From: Bacteroidota bacterium
GTDB taxonomy: Bacteria; Bacteroidota; Bacteroidia; Chitinophagales; Chitinophagaceae
Direction: 5' to 3'
NCBI GenBank assembly: GCA_020161435.1
Contig: JAIUNV010000002.1
Coordinates: 744,001-808,000, forward strand
DNA: 64,000 bases
Shown here: one piece after another, positions 38,240-46,757 of the stretch
How positions within the stretch are numbered: position 1 is the first letter of the stretch
How the letters are laid out: every line of letters starts with the position of its first letter
Notes under the pieces: generated by a model
Told to the model about the DNA's origin: nothing
Databases searched by the model: none
Seen by the model: only the letters and a program-made list of their open reading frames with translations
Program-made: the position numbers and the translations under genes

Positions 38240-38902
38240 ATGAAATTTGGTGTAGTTGTTTTCCCCGGCTCTAATTGCGACAGAGATATGCACGATGCAC
38301 TGGCGTACGATTTGGGCCAGGAAGTAATCATGCTGTGGCACAAAGACAAAGACCTGAGCATGTTTACCACCGACGACTGCATTGTACTGCCCGGCGGTTT
38401 CAGCTACGGTGATTACCTGCGCTGTGGTGCCATTGCCCGCTTTAGCCCCATGATGCAAAGTGTGATTGAGTTTGCCAACAAAGGCGGCAAAGTGTTGGGA
38501 GTGTGCAACGGCTTTCAGATTTTGTGCGAAGCCGGCCTGCTGCCCGGCGTATTGCTCCGCAATGCCAATCAACAATTTATTTGTAAAAACGTGTACCTCA
38601 ACGGTGCCAATACCAAGGGTCTGCAAATTCCAATTGCCCATGGTGAGGGCCGCTATTTTGCCGACGAGTCTACATTAGATAGCCTCGAAGCCAACCAGCA
38701 GGTCATTTATCGCTACGCGACTCCCGAAGGTGAAGTAAACGACGAGGCCAACCCTAATGGCGCCACCCGCAATATTGCCGGCATTTGCAACAGCAGCCGC
38801 AATGTATTTGGCATGATGCCTCACCCAGAACGTGCCTGCAGCAATGCTCTTGGCAATACCGACGGCGTTCAGGTGTTTCGTGAGCTGGGCCTTGTTTCTT
38901 AA
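38240..38902 (+). CDS. purQ: phosphoribosylformylglycinamidine synthase subunit PurQ
   Basis: 220 residues. The glutaminase subunit that feeds ammonia to PurL in step four of purine synthesis. [14 protein letters not shown] at the start, [16 protein letters not shown], nucleophile C89 in GVCNGFQIL, and the His-Glu pair in MMPHPERA. The presence of a separate PurQ means a small or split PurL system; purL and purS are not in the window. Confidence 0.96.
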   Translation: MKFGVVVFPGSNCDRDMHDALAYDLGQEVIMLWHKDKDLSMFTTDDCIVLPGGFSYGDYLRCGAIARFSPMMQSVIEFANKGGKVLGVCNGFQILCEAGLLPGVLLRNANQQFICKNVYLNGANTKGLQIPIAHGEGRYFADESTLDSLEANQQVIYRYATPEGEVNDEANPNGATRNIAGICNSSRNVFGMMPHPERACSNALGNTDGVQVFRELGLVS

Positions 38903-38911
38903 ATCGTTACC

Positions 38912-38930
38912 ATCAGCCTGAGGCTGATTT
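38912..38930 (+). terminator. possible terminator after purQ
   Basis: ATCAGCC-TGA-GGCTGAT hairpin followed by TTG, 10 nt past the stop; the U-tract is poor. A second small hairpin (CCTTG/CAAGG) lies near 38974-38990. Confidence 0.4.
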
Positions 38931-39055
38931 GCCTAAACATTTTGCTAATTGGCGGGCCCTTGTGCTCTAAGTCGCCTTGTGCATGCAAGGGTTTGGTTAT
39001 CATTGCATCCACAACCGCCATTCGTTGTTGCTATACCTATACTTAATTGAAGACC

Positions 39056-39508
39056 ATGAAGCAATTCTTCTCTTTATTGACAGCCCTTTTGCTGAGCAGC
39101 ATGGCCATGAGCCAGGTAAAAAATCCCGTTAAATGGAATTTTACAGCAAAAAAAATTGATGCCACTACCTACGAGCTGCACCTGACGGCCAGCATCGACC
39201 CGGGTTGGCATATTTATACCATCGACCACAGCGCCGATATTGGCGTAGCCACCAGCATTGTGCTCAAAAGCAACCCGCTGGCAACCCCGCAGGGTAAGGT
39301 AAAAGTGGTGGGCAAAGCCGTTTCGCTCCGCGACCCCAGCACTGCTGAAATGGTGAAGTTTTATGAAAAGACGGTTGATTTTGTGCAGGTGGTAAAACTG
39401 AAAAAGCCGCTGAAAACATCGTTTTCCGGCACAGTAGAATACATGGCTTGCGACGACAAACAGTGCCTGCCCCCTACGGAAAAGCCTTTCACCATTGCAT
39501 TGCAATAA
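39056..39508 (+). CDS. secreted DsbD N-terminal (alpha) domain-like protein
   Basis: 150 residues from ATG 39056. Signal peptide MKQFFSLLTALLLSSMAMSQ. The rest is one immunoglobulin-like DsbD alpha domain: KWNFTAKKIDATTYELHLTA, WHIYTI, and the cysteine pair in YMACDDKQCLPP, the exchange site that passes electrons to periplasmic clients. Its gene ends 24 bp before the large DsbD gene, so the two form an operon and probably a complex. Confidence 0.87.
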   Translation: MKQFFSLLTALLLSSMAMSQVKNPVKWNFTAKKIDATTYELHLTASIDPGWHIYTIDHSADIGVATSIVLKSNPLATPQGKVKVVGKAVSLRDPSTAEMVKFYEKTVDFVQVVKLKKPLKTSFSGTVEYMACDDKQCLPPTEKPFTIALQ

Positions 39509-39532
39509 TCTTCGGTAAGCACCTTGATGTTT

Positions 39533-41497
39533 ATGAAAAAAACTTTGTTTGCCCTGCTGTTGTGGCTGGCCGTGCTGCCTGCATTGGCACAGCAGGAACC
39601 CGTTCGGTTTAGTAGTAGCGTACAACGCACCAGCGATACCAGTGCCGTGCTCATCATCAAAGCCTTGCTGAAAGATTCACTGGCGCTGTTTACCAGTCAG
39701 GCCGCCTCGGCAGACGACCCGCTTATCAGCAGCATAGTGCTCGATAGCAGCAGTGCTACCCTGCTGGCTTCCGGAGCTACCATTACTGAAAATGGCCAGC
39801 TGCAAACCCTTCCCGACGGCAGTGGCGGCAGCTACCGGGTGTACCAAGATTCAGTGGAATTTCACTTGCCCCTTCTGGTAAATACAGAAACCGGATCTGT
39901 ATCTGGCAAACTGGTGTGGCTGGGCATAAAAGGCGATGAGTTTCCGAATGGTGAGTACTCTTTTACCGCTACTATTCCTGCCGGCAGCGATGCTGCTTCT
40001 ACCGCAGCCACCGGCACAGAAGAAGAAAAATCCATGTGGCAAATTTTCCTCGAAGGCTTCCTGGCAGGTTTGGGTGCCTTCATCATGCCTTGTATTTACG
40101 CCATGGTGCCAGTAACAGTTAGTTTCTTTACCAAGCGGAGCAAAACCCGCAAGCAAGGCATTAAAAATGCGGCTGTGTACACCGGCTCCATCATTGGTAT
40201 TTTCACCCTCATCGGGTTTCTCATTACGGTTGTTTTTGGCAAAGGTGCCCTCAACGAAATGGCCAGCTCCGCCTGGTTCAACGTGGGTGTGTTTGTGCTC
40301 TTCATGATATTCGGTATCTCCTTCCTGGGTGCTTTTGAAATAACATTGCCCGCCAGCTGGAGCAATAAAATCGACAGCAAAAGTGGACTCAACAGTTACA
40401 GCGGTATTTTCTTTTTGGCCCTCACGTTGGTGATTGTGTCGTTTAGCTGTACGGTGCCGTTTATTGGTGCCCTTACGGTGCTCATTGCCAAGGGTAGTTT
40501 TTGGGCGCCGCTGGTTGGTTTCTTTGCGTTTTCGCTGGCATTGTCGCTGCCGTTTGCTGTGTTTACCATCTTCCCCAGCTTGCTGAACAATATGGCCAAA
40601 AGCGGCGACTGGCTCAATACCATCAAAGTATCGCTAGGCTTTATTGAACTCGCATTGGCCCTCAAGTTTTTCAGCAGCGCCGACCTCGCTTACCACTGGG
40701 GCATCCTCGACCGCGAAGTGTACCTCAGCCTCTGGATTGTCATCTTTGGTTTGCTGGGTTTGTACCTGTTGGGCAAGCTCAAATTTCACCACGATAATGA
40801 GCTGCCGAAAAACGATTACGGTCAACCTTACCTCTCGGTTACCCGTTTGTTTTTTGCCATTGCTTCACTATCGTTTACTGTGTACATGATACCGGGTTTG
40901 TGGGGGGCACCACTCAATGGCATCAGTGCCTGGCTGCCCGAAATGAAAACGCAGGATTTTAAACTGGCAGCCGGCAATTTCAACAGCAGCAATACAGCTA
41001 CGTTATCTACTGGTCCGCAGCCAAAAAAATACACCGATTTACTCGAATCGGAGATACCCGGCGTCAACAGCTTTTTTGATTACGATGAAGCACTGGCAGC
41101 AGCCAAATCACTCAACAAACCGTTGATGATAGACTTCACCGGACACAGCTGCGCCAACTGTCGCAAAATGGAACGGGAAGTGCTGAGCAACCCTGAAGTA
41201 ATGCAACGGTTGCAAAATGATTTTGTGGTAGTGTCTTTGTATGTAGATGACAAGTTTCAATTGCCTGAAAATGAATGGACCACTTCCAAGCTGGATGGCA
41301 AAGTATTGAAACGCATGGGCGAAAAAAACCTCGACTTTGAAGTTGCCCTCACCAACAATAATGCACAGCCTTACTATGTGTTTGTTGATACAGAAGGTAA
41401 GCTACTCACTCCCGAAGGATATGGCTACAACCCAAGTATACCGGGCTTTTTGGCGCATCTGGACAAAGTGAAAAAACTTTTCACCGACAAAAAGTAA
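39533..41497 (+). CDS. dsbD: thiol:disulfide interchange protein DsbD family
   Basis: 654 residues from ATG 39533. Signal peptide 1-20; an N-terminal DsbD alpha-like domain (22-150) without any cysteine; eight membrane helices (about 170-480) with the two transport cysteines C187 (AFIMPCIYAMVP) and C306 (SFSCTVPFIGA); a C-terminal thioredoxin domain with C540-A-N-C543. It moves electrons from cytosolic thioredoxin across the inner membrane. Because the attached alpha domain lacks its Cys pair, the small upstream protein may be the electron acceptor. A strong terminator follows. Confidence 0.92.
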   Translation: MKKTLFALLLWLAVLPALAQQEPVRFSSSVQRTSDTSAVLIIKALLKDSLALFTSQAASADDPLISSIVLDSSSATLLASGATITENGQLQTLPDGSGGSYRVYQDSVEFHLPLLVNTETGSVSGKLVWLGIKGDEFPNGEYSFTATIPAGSDAASTAATGTEEEKSMWQIFLEGFLAGLGAFIMPCIYAMVPVTVSFFTKRSKTRKQGIKNAAVYTGSIIGIFTLIGFLITVVFGKGALNEMASSAWFNVGVFVLFMIFGISFLGAFEITLPASWSNKIDSKSGLNSYSGIFFLALTLVIVSFSCTVPFIGALTVLIAKGSFWAPLVGFFAFSLALSLPFAVFTIFPSLLNNMAKSGDWLNTIKVSLGFIELALALKFFSSADLAYHWGILDREVYLSLWIVIFGLLGLYLLGKLKFHHDNELPKNDYGQPYLSVTRLFFAIASLSFTVYMIPGLWGAPLNGISAWLPEMKTQDFKLAAGNFNSSNTATLSTGPQPKKYTDLLESEIPGVNSFFDYDEALAAAKSLNKPLMIDFTGHSCANCRKMEREVLSNPEVMQRLQNDFVVVSLYVDDKFQLPENEWTTSKLDGKVLKRMGEKNLDFEVALTNNNAQPYYVFVDTEGKLLTPEGYGYNPSIPGFLAHLDKVKKLFTDKK

Positions 41498-41505
41498 CGA
41501 TATAG

Positions 41506-41532
41506 AAAAACCCCGGACATTCCGGGGTTTTT
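41506..41532. terminator. terminator after dsbD
   Basis: Perfect 12-bp arms AAAAACCCCGGA/TCCGGGGTTTTT with a CAT loop, 8 nt past the stop. Confidence 0.92.
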
Positions 41533-41747
41533 AGTGCTATACAAAAACTGTAAGCCAATTTGGTTGTCACTCTGCAATAGCCGTCCGCTTTACTATGACA
41601 GGCGAATCGTTAAGCCTAAATGCTGCAGTTGGAACTGCAGAGCGACAAGTATGTCTGTCAATAACTAACTGCAAATTTTGTAATGCAATGTTACACCGAA
41701 ATGATGTTTACAAAACCTCAAAATCGGGCACATTTTATCACCAATGT

Positions 41748-42332
41748 TTATAAAGAAATTTGCTTCTCCGTCATCAGTTTGCGCAGGTTGATGAGGCCAT
41801 AACGCATTCTGCCCAAAGCAGTGTTGATACTACAGTTGGTAATCTCTGCAATTTCTTTAAAACTAAGGTTGCCGTAATGGCGCAATACAATTACTTCCTT
41901 TTGTTCTTCGGGCAATTGCTCCAGCATCCGTTGTACCCGGTCGTGGCTTTGGCGGCGCATCATGTTACTCTCAGCAGTTTCATCCGAAAAATGCAGCCAG
42001 TCAAAAACATCTTTGCCCTCGCCATTAATCATCGTGGGGCTACGCTTTACCCTGCGGAAATGATCGACACACAGGTTGTGGGCAATGCGCATGGCCCAAC
42101 TGATGAATTTGCCTTCATCGTTGTAGCGGTTTTGGCGGATGGTGTCAATGATTTTGATGAACACATCCTGAAACAAATCCTCGGCGAGGTATTTGTCTTT
42201 TACCAGAAATAAAATAGAGGTGTACACCCTGTCTTTGTGCCGGCTGACAAGTTCTTCCAAAGCAAAACCATCGCCATTGTGATAGGCGTGTATCAGCTGC
42301 GAATCGGAACGATTAGCGTAAGAAAGCATCAT
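41748..42332 (-). CDS. ECF-family RNA polymerase sigma factor
   Basis: 194 residues from the ATGATG at 42332. Region 2 (SQLIHAYHNGDGFALEELVSRH, LAEDLFQDVFIKI, FISWAMRIAHNLCVDHFRR) and region 4 (LPEEQKEVIVLRHYGNLSFKEIAEITNCSINTALGRMRYGL) are complete; region 3 is missing, as in all ECF factors. No anti-sigma gene is next to it. The tail RKLMTEKQISL is short. Target promoters unknown. Confidence 0.92.
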   Translation of the reverse strand: MMLSYANRSDSQLIHAYHNGDGFALEELVSRHKDRVYTSILFLVKDKYLAEDLFQDVFIKIIDTIRQNRYNDEGKFISWAMRIAHNLCVDHFRRVKRSPTMINGEGKDVFDWLHFSDETAESNMMRRQSHDRVQRMLEQLPEEQKEVIVLRHYGNLSFKEIAEITNCSINTALGRMRYGLINLRKLMTEKQISL

Positions 42333-42576
42333 TTCTCCCTTTAAGTGGTGAATAGAAAGTAGAGTAGAAATGATTGCGATAGGCAAATGCTTTTTGGTAA
42401 AGAATGAAAATAGTGCGTAACCCAGCCAGGTATTTTATTGGTGCTGCAAAAAATATGCTAAAACAAAAAAAACAGCCCGTCTGTTAGAATTATCTTCGAA
42501 GTTGCTAACCGGCCGGGGCGTTATTGTTTCGACACCGATTTGAGAGCAAGCTAAAGAATTTATACGCAAATACCGC

Positions 42577-45399
42577 ATGAAAGTGTCACAAAAGGGAAAA
42601 AAGCCCGCTGAAACCGCCATCGAACCAGCAGATCATATTTTCATAAAAGGTGCCCGTACCCACAACCTGAAAAATGTGGATGTGGCCATCCCCCGCAACA
42701 AACTAGTGGTGGTAACCGGCGTTTCCGGGTCAGGCAAATCTTCCCTTACCATCGACACTCTTTTTGCCGAAGGCCAGCGCCGTTATGCTGAAAGCCTGAG
42801 TGCCTATGCCCGGCAGTTTATGCAGCGCATGAACAAGCCCGATGTGGATTACATCAAAGGCCTCTGCCCTGCCATTGCTATTGAGCAAAAAGTCATCACC
42901 CGTACGCCTCGCAGCACCGTGGGCAGCATGACGGAAATGTACGATTACCTCCGCCTGCTGTATGCCCGCATTGGCCACACCATTTCGCCAGTAAGCGGCC
43001 GCGAGGTGAAAAAAGATGATGTCACAGATGTCATCAACAGCATCAAAGCACTGCCCGAAGGCGATAAAGTATTGCTGCTGGTGGCGTTTAAAAAACATGC
43101 CAACCGCAACACCAAGGAAGAACTGAATATTTTACTGCAAAAGGGTTTTACACGGGTATATGTAAAAGACGAAACCCTGCGCATAGAAGACCTGCTGGAA
43201 GACGACACAGCAATTGCCGCTTTTGATAAAAAGATGACGGCCAAAACGCCCGGCTATGTGTTGGTGGACCGACTGGTGATTCGGGATTTTGATGAAGACG
43301 ATTTGCACCGCATTTCCGACTCTGTGGATACGGCTTTTTACGAAGGGGAAGGCAGCTGCCAGCTGGAAATCAACAGCGGCAAAATGCTCTCGTTCAGCAA
43401 CCGTTTTGAGCTGGATGACATGCAGTTTGAAGAACCCGTACCCAACCTGTTTTCATTCAACAATCCTTTTGGCGCCTGCCCTACCTGCGAGGGTTTTGGA
43501 CAAGTGCTGGGCATTGACCCCGACCTGGTGATACCCGACAAACGCCTGAGTGTATACGAGGGTGCCATAGCCCCCTGGCGGGGCGAAAAACTGGGCGAAT
43601 GGAACAAGGCGCTTATCCGGGCGGCCAAGGCATCAAATTTTCCCATCCACAAACCGGTGCATGATTTAACGCCTGCCGAATACAAACTGCTGTGGACGGG
43701 CAACGCCTATTTTGATGGCCTCAATGCTTTTTTTAAAGAAGTAGAACAGAACCTGTACAAAGTACAATACAGGGTACTGCTGAGCCGCTACCGTGGCCGC
43801 ACCCAATGTCACGAATGTGATGGCTACCGGCTGCGCAAAGAAGCTTTGTATGTAAAAATTGGCGGCAAACACATTGGCGAACTTTGTGAAATGCCCATCC
43901 GTGATTTGCAGCAGTGGTTTGCACATCTCCGCCTGAGTGAATACGATGCTGAAGTGGGCAAACGCCTACTGATGGAGCTGGAAGTACGCCTGCAAACCAT
44001 GATGGATGTAGGTCTTGGGTATCTTACCCTCAACCGCTTGGCTAACACGCTGAGCGGTGGTGAAAGCCAACGCATACAACTTACCCGTTCGCTGGGCAGC
44101 AACCTTACCAACTCGTTGTACATACTCGATGAACCATCCATTGGCCTGCACAGCCGCGATACCAAACGCCTGATACAGGTGCTGAAAAACCTGCGGGACT
44201 TGGGCAACACGGTGGTGGTGGTAGAGCACGATGAAATGATGATGCGGGAAGCCGATTACATCATTGACATGGGCCCACTGGCCAGCCACATGGGCGGCGA
44301 AGTGGTAGCCGCCGGCAACTATGCCGAACTCACAGCTAACCCCAAAAGCCTGACCGGCCAGTACCTGAATGGCGCTATGCAAATAACCGGCCCTGCCAAG
44401 CTGCACAAGTGGAAGAAAAGCATTACAGTAGAAGGTGCCCGGCAAAACAATCTGCGGAATATTGATGTCACTTTTCCGCTGGGCGTACTCACAGTGGTGA
44501 GTGGTGTAAGTGGCAGTGGCAAAACCACGTTGGTCAAACAAATTTTGTATCCCGCCCTGCAAAAAATAAAAGGTGAATACGGCGATAAAGTAGGAGCACA
44601 TAAAAAAATAAGCGGCGATATCGATAGCATCACCGCTATTGAAATGGTGGATCAAAACCCCATCGGCAAAAGCAGCCGTAGCAACCCCGTTACTTATGTA
44701 AAAGCATGGGATGCCATCCGTGATTTGTACGCCGCACAACCGCTCAGTAAAATTCGCGGCTTTCAACCCAAGCATTTCAGCTTCAACGTAGATGGCGGCC
44801 GCTGCGATACCTGCAAAGGCGAAGGCGAACAAATTGTAGAAATGCAGTTTTTGGCCGATGTGCATTTGCAATGCGAAAGCTGCAAAGGCCAACGCTTTAA
44901 AGACGAAGTGCTGGAAGTAACCTATCTCGAAAAAAACATTTTCGATGTACTCGAAATGAGTGTGGATGAAGCCATTGCTTTTTTTGCCGATCAGAAAGCT
45001 ATTTTAGCTGCCATTCAACCATTGAGTGATGTGGGTCTTGGCTATGTAAAACTGGGACAAAGTAGCGATACATTGAGTGGCGGCGAAGCACAGCGGGTAA
45101 AACTGGCCAGCTTTTTGGGCAAAGGAAAAAGTGCCGGTCATGTGCTCTTTATTTTTGATGAACCCACCACCGGCCTGCATTTTCACGACATTCAAAAACT
45201 GCTCAACTCTTTTCATGCACTCATAGCCCAAGGCCACAGCATTTTGGTAATTGAACACAATACCGATGTCATCAAACATGCTGATTGGGTGATAGACCTC
45301 GGCCCGGAAGCCGGTGATGGCGGTGGTACTTTGGTATTTGCCGGCCTGCCGCAAGACCTGAAGAAATGCAAGGATAGCCATATGGGTCGTTTTTTGTAA
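42577..45399 (+). CDS. uvrA: excinuclease ABC subunit A
   Basis: 940 residues, full length. UvrA dimers find bulky DNA damage and load UvrB for nucleotide excision repair. Two ABC ATPase units: Walker A GVSGSGKS (48-55) and GVSGSGKT in the second half; signatures LSGGESQRI and LSGGEAQRV. Zinc modules include [17 protein letters not shown] and the [10 protein letters not shown]...CESCKGQRF pair. A TATCTTCG element lies 79 bp upstream. No repair gene is next to it. Confidence 0.97.
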   Translation: MKVSQKGKKPAETAIEPADHIFIKGARTHNLKNVDVAIPRNKLVVVTGVSGSGKSSLTIDTLFAEGQRRYAESLSAYARQFMQRMNKPDVDYIKGLCPAIAIEQKVITRTPRSTVGSMTEMYDYLRLLYARIGHTISPVSGREVKKDDVTDVINSIKALPEGDKVLLLVAFKKHANRNTKEELNILLQKGFTRVYVKDETLRIEDLLEDDTAIAAFDKKMTAKTPGYVLVDRLVIRDFDEDDLHRISDSVDTAFYEGEGSCQLEINSGKMLSFSNRFELDDMQFEEPVPNLFSFNNPFGACPTCEGFGQVLGIDPDLVIPDKRLSVYEGAIAPWRGEKLGEWNKALIRAAKASNFPIHKPVHDLTPAEYKLLWTGNAYFDGLNAFFKEVEQNLYKVQYRVLLSRYRGRTQCHECDGYRLRKEALYVKIGGKHIGELCEMPIRDLQQWFAHLRLSEYDAEVGKRLLMELEVRLQTMMDVGLGYLTLNRLANTLSGGESQRIQLTRSLGSNLTNSLYILDEPSIGLHSRDTKRLIQVLKNLRDLGNTVVVVEHDEMMMREADYIIDMGPLASHMGGEVVAAGNYAELTANPKSLTGQYLNGAMQITGPAKLHKWKKSITVEGARQNNLRNIDVTFPLGVLTVVSGVSGSGKTTLVKQILYPALQKIKGEYGDKVGAHKKISGDIDSITAIEMVDQNPIGKSSRSNPVTYVKAWDAIRDLYAAQPLSKIRGFQPKHFSFNVDGGRCDTCKGEGEQIVEMQFLADVHLQCESCKGQRFKDEVLEVTYLEKNIFDVLEMSVDEAIAFFADQKAILAAIQPLSDVGLGYVKLGQSSDTLSGGEAQRVKLASFLGKGKSAGHVLFIFDEPTTGLHFHDIQKLLNSFHALIAQGHSILVIEHNTDVIKHADWVIDLGPEAGDGGGTLVFAGLPQDLKKCKDSHMGRFL

Positions 45400-45425
45400 A
45401 CAACAGGGTGCACAAGCATTTCCTG

Positions 45426-45433
45426 TAAGTTTG
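45426..45433 (+). promoter_or_regulatory. candidate -7 element of the acyltransferase gene
   Basis: TAAGTTTG, an exact TAnnTTTG match, followed by CCGCC and then the ATG 9 nt later, which would give a leaderless or near-leaderless mRNA. No well-spaced TTG. It lies 26 bp past the uvrA stop. Confidence 0.4.
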
Positions 45434-45442
45434 CCGCCATTT

Positions 45443-46507
45443 ATGAGCAGCATGCGCTACATCAAACAGTTCGACGGTATTCGTTTCATCGCCATTGCAT
45501 TGGTATTGCTGCAGCATTTTGCCTACTCCATTGGCAACCGTATGTCTGCCGGTTACTTTGGTGTAGAATTGTTTTTTGCGTTAAGCGGCTTTCTCATCAC
45601 CCGCATCATTTACGACAGCCGCGGCAGCATTGGTAGCATATACAAAAAGTTCATCGGCCGCAGAGCCCTGCGCATTTTTCCGATTTACTATTTGGTGATT
45701 GGCATCCTGTATTTCACCGGCGACCCATGGGCCAACAAATACATTGTACCGCTCTCTACCTACACGTTCAACTATACCATTGCGGAGCAAGGACTCAAAG
45801 GCATGCCCTTCATACATGTATGGTCGTTGTGTGTAGAAGAACAGTTTTACATCATTTGGCCCTTTCTCATTTTGCTACTGCGCCAGCGTTTCAAATGGTT
45901 ACTTGCGGCCTTAGGAAGCATCATTTTGTTGGGTTGGTTGCAAATGGTATTTCTCGTTTTTCCCATGCGTGAAGGCTACACCTATTTAGGTTTGTTTCCA
46001 AGGGCGTATGCATTGGCACTTGGCGGGTTAGCAGCCTTACTCTGCGAAAAAAATCCTGTACCGCATCGCTGGTTGCAACTCAAATGGCTGGAGCCTGTCA
46101 GCGTCATTGTGTTGATACTTTCGCTGACCATTCCGCACAGGTCGATGTATGTGATTGCACCTTGCATCGCTACGTTTTGGTTGGTAAAAATTTACTACCA
46201 CAGGATTCAGTTTGCCATCATCGACCGCTTTTTACAACTGCGCTGGGTGATGTACCTGGGCCGCATTTCCTATGGTATTTATCTCTACCATATTCCAGTG
46301 TCAGTGTATTTCACCAAGTACATTTTCAATCCGTATATCTGGAGTAAAATCAACTTCAAAGCACTCGGCCCGCTGGCTGGTTTGCAGCATCAGGTATGGG
46401 TTGTGAAAATTGTGTTGTACACCGCCCTGGCCATTGGCGTGGCTCATCTGTCTTTCAAATTCATTGAGCAGCCACTGCTTAAAATGAAAGACAAGTGGTT
46501 TGCGTAA
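45443..46507 (+). CDS. acyltransferase 3 (OafA/YrhL) family membrane protein
   Basis: 354 residues from ATG 45443. About ten membrane helices. Family marks: FDGIRFIAIALVLLQHF (with the conserved His), GYFGVELFFALSGFLIT, RRALRIFPIYYLV, HVWSLCVEEQFYIIWPFL. Such enzymes O-acylate surface sugars or peptidoglycan on the outer face of the inner membrane. The substrate is unknown, and no polysaccharide cluster is adjacent. Confidence 0.92.
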   Translation: MSSMRYIKQFDGIRFIAIALVLLQHFAYSIGNRMSAGYFGVELFFALSGFLITRIIYDSRGSIGSIYKKFIGRRALRIFPIYYLVIGILYFTGDPWANKYIVPLSTYTFNYTIAEQGLKGMPFIHVWSLCVEEQFYIIWPFLILLLRQRFKWLLAALGSIILLGWLQMVFLVFPMREGYTYLGLFPRAYALALGGLAALLCEKNPVPHRWLQLKWLEPVSVIVLILSLTIPHRSMYVIAPCIATFWLVKIYYHRIQFAIIDRFLQLRWVMYLGRISYGIYLYHIPVSVYFTKYIFNPYIWSKINFKALGPLAGLQHQVWVVKIVLYTALAIGVAHLSFKFIEQPLLKMKDKWFA

Positions 46508-46567
46508 ATGCTGTGTGACAACCGACCACTGACTACAGATTACTGATGGGTGCATCACATTTTTTTT

Positions 46568-46680
46568 ACCTCTCCCTGCCTCTCCAAAGGAGAGGTGCCG
46601 TAGAGTAGTCTGCCATCTACGGACTCCGGACCTTCAACTCCCGACTATCTGATTTTCTGTCTCCGGTCTTCCACCAAATC
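46568..46680 (+). repeat. intergenic repeat, copy 1
   Basis: ACCTCTCC (46568) ... GGAGAGGT (46596) hairpin head with GCCGTAGAGTAG after it, then a tail rich in GGACTCCGG, ACTCCCGACT and TCTCCGGTCTT. The same layout occurs twice at 58086-58330. Non-coding. Confidence 0.75.
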
Positions 46681-46710
46681 CTTCTCTCCCGAGACAAGGA
46701 CTATGTAAAC

Positions 46711-46738
46711 AAAAAAGAGGGCAAACGCCCTCTTTTTT
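46711..46738. terminator. terminator downstream of the S9 peptidase gene
   Basis: Perfect 12-bp arms AAAAAAGAGGGC/GCCCTCTTTTTT with a 4-nt loop, serving the convergent acyltransferase and peptidase genes. Confidence 0.93.
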
Positions 46739-46757
46739 ATATTAGGATACAACAACA

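Noticed and set aside
42510..42576. GGGGCG...TTCGACACCGATTTG resembling the 5' end of a tmRNA
   Set aside because: No tag reading frame or matching tRNA-like 3' end follows; uvrA begins immediately after.
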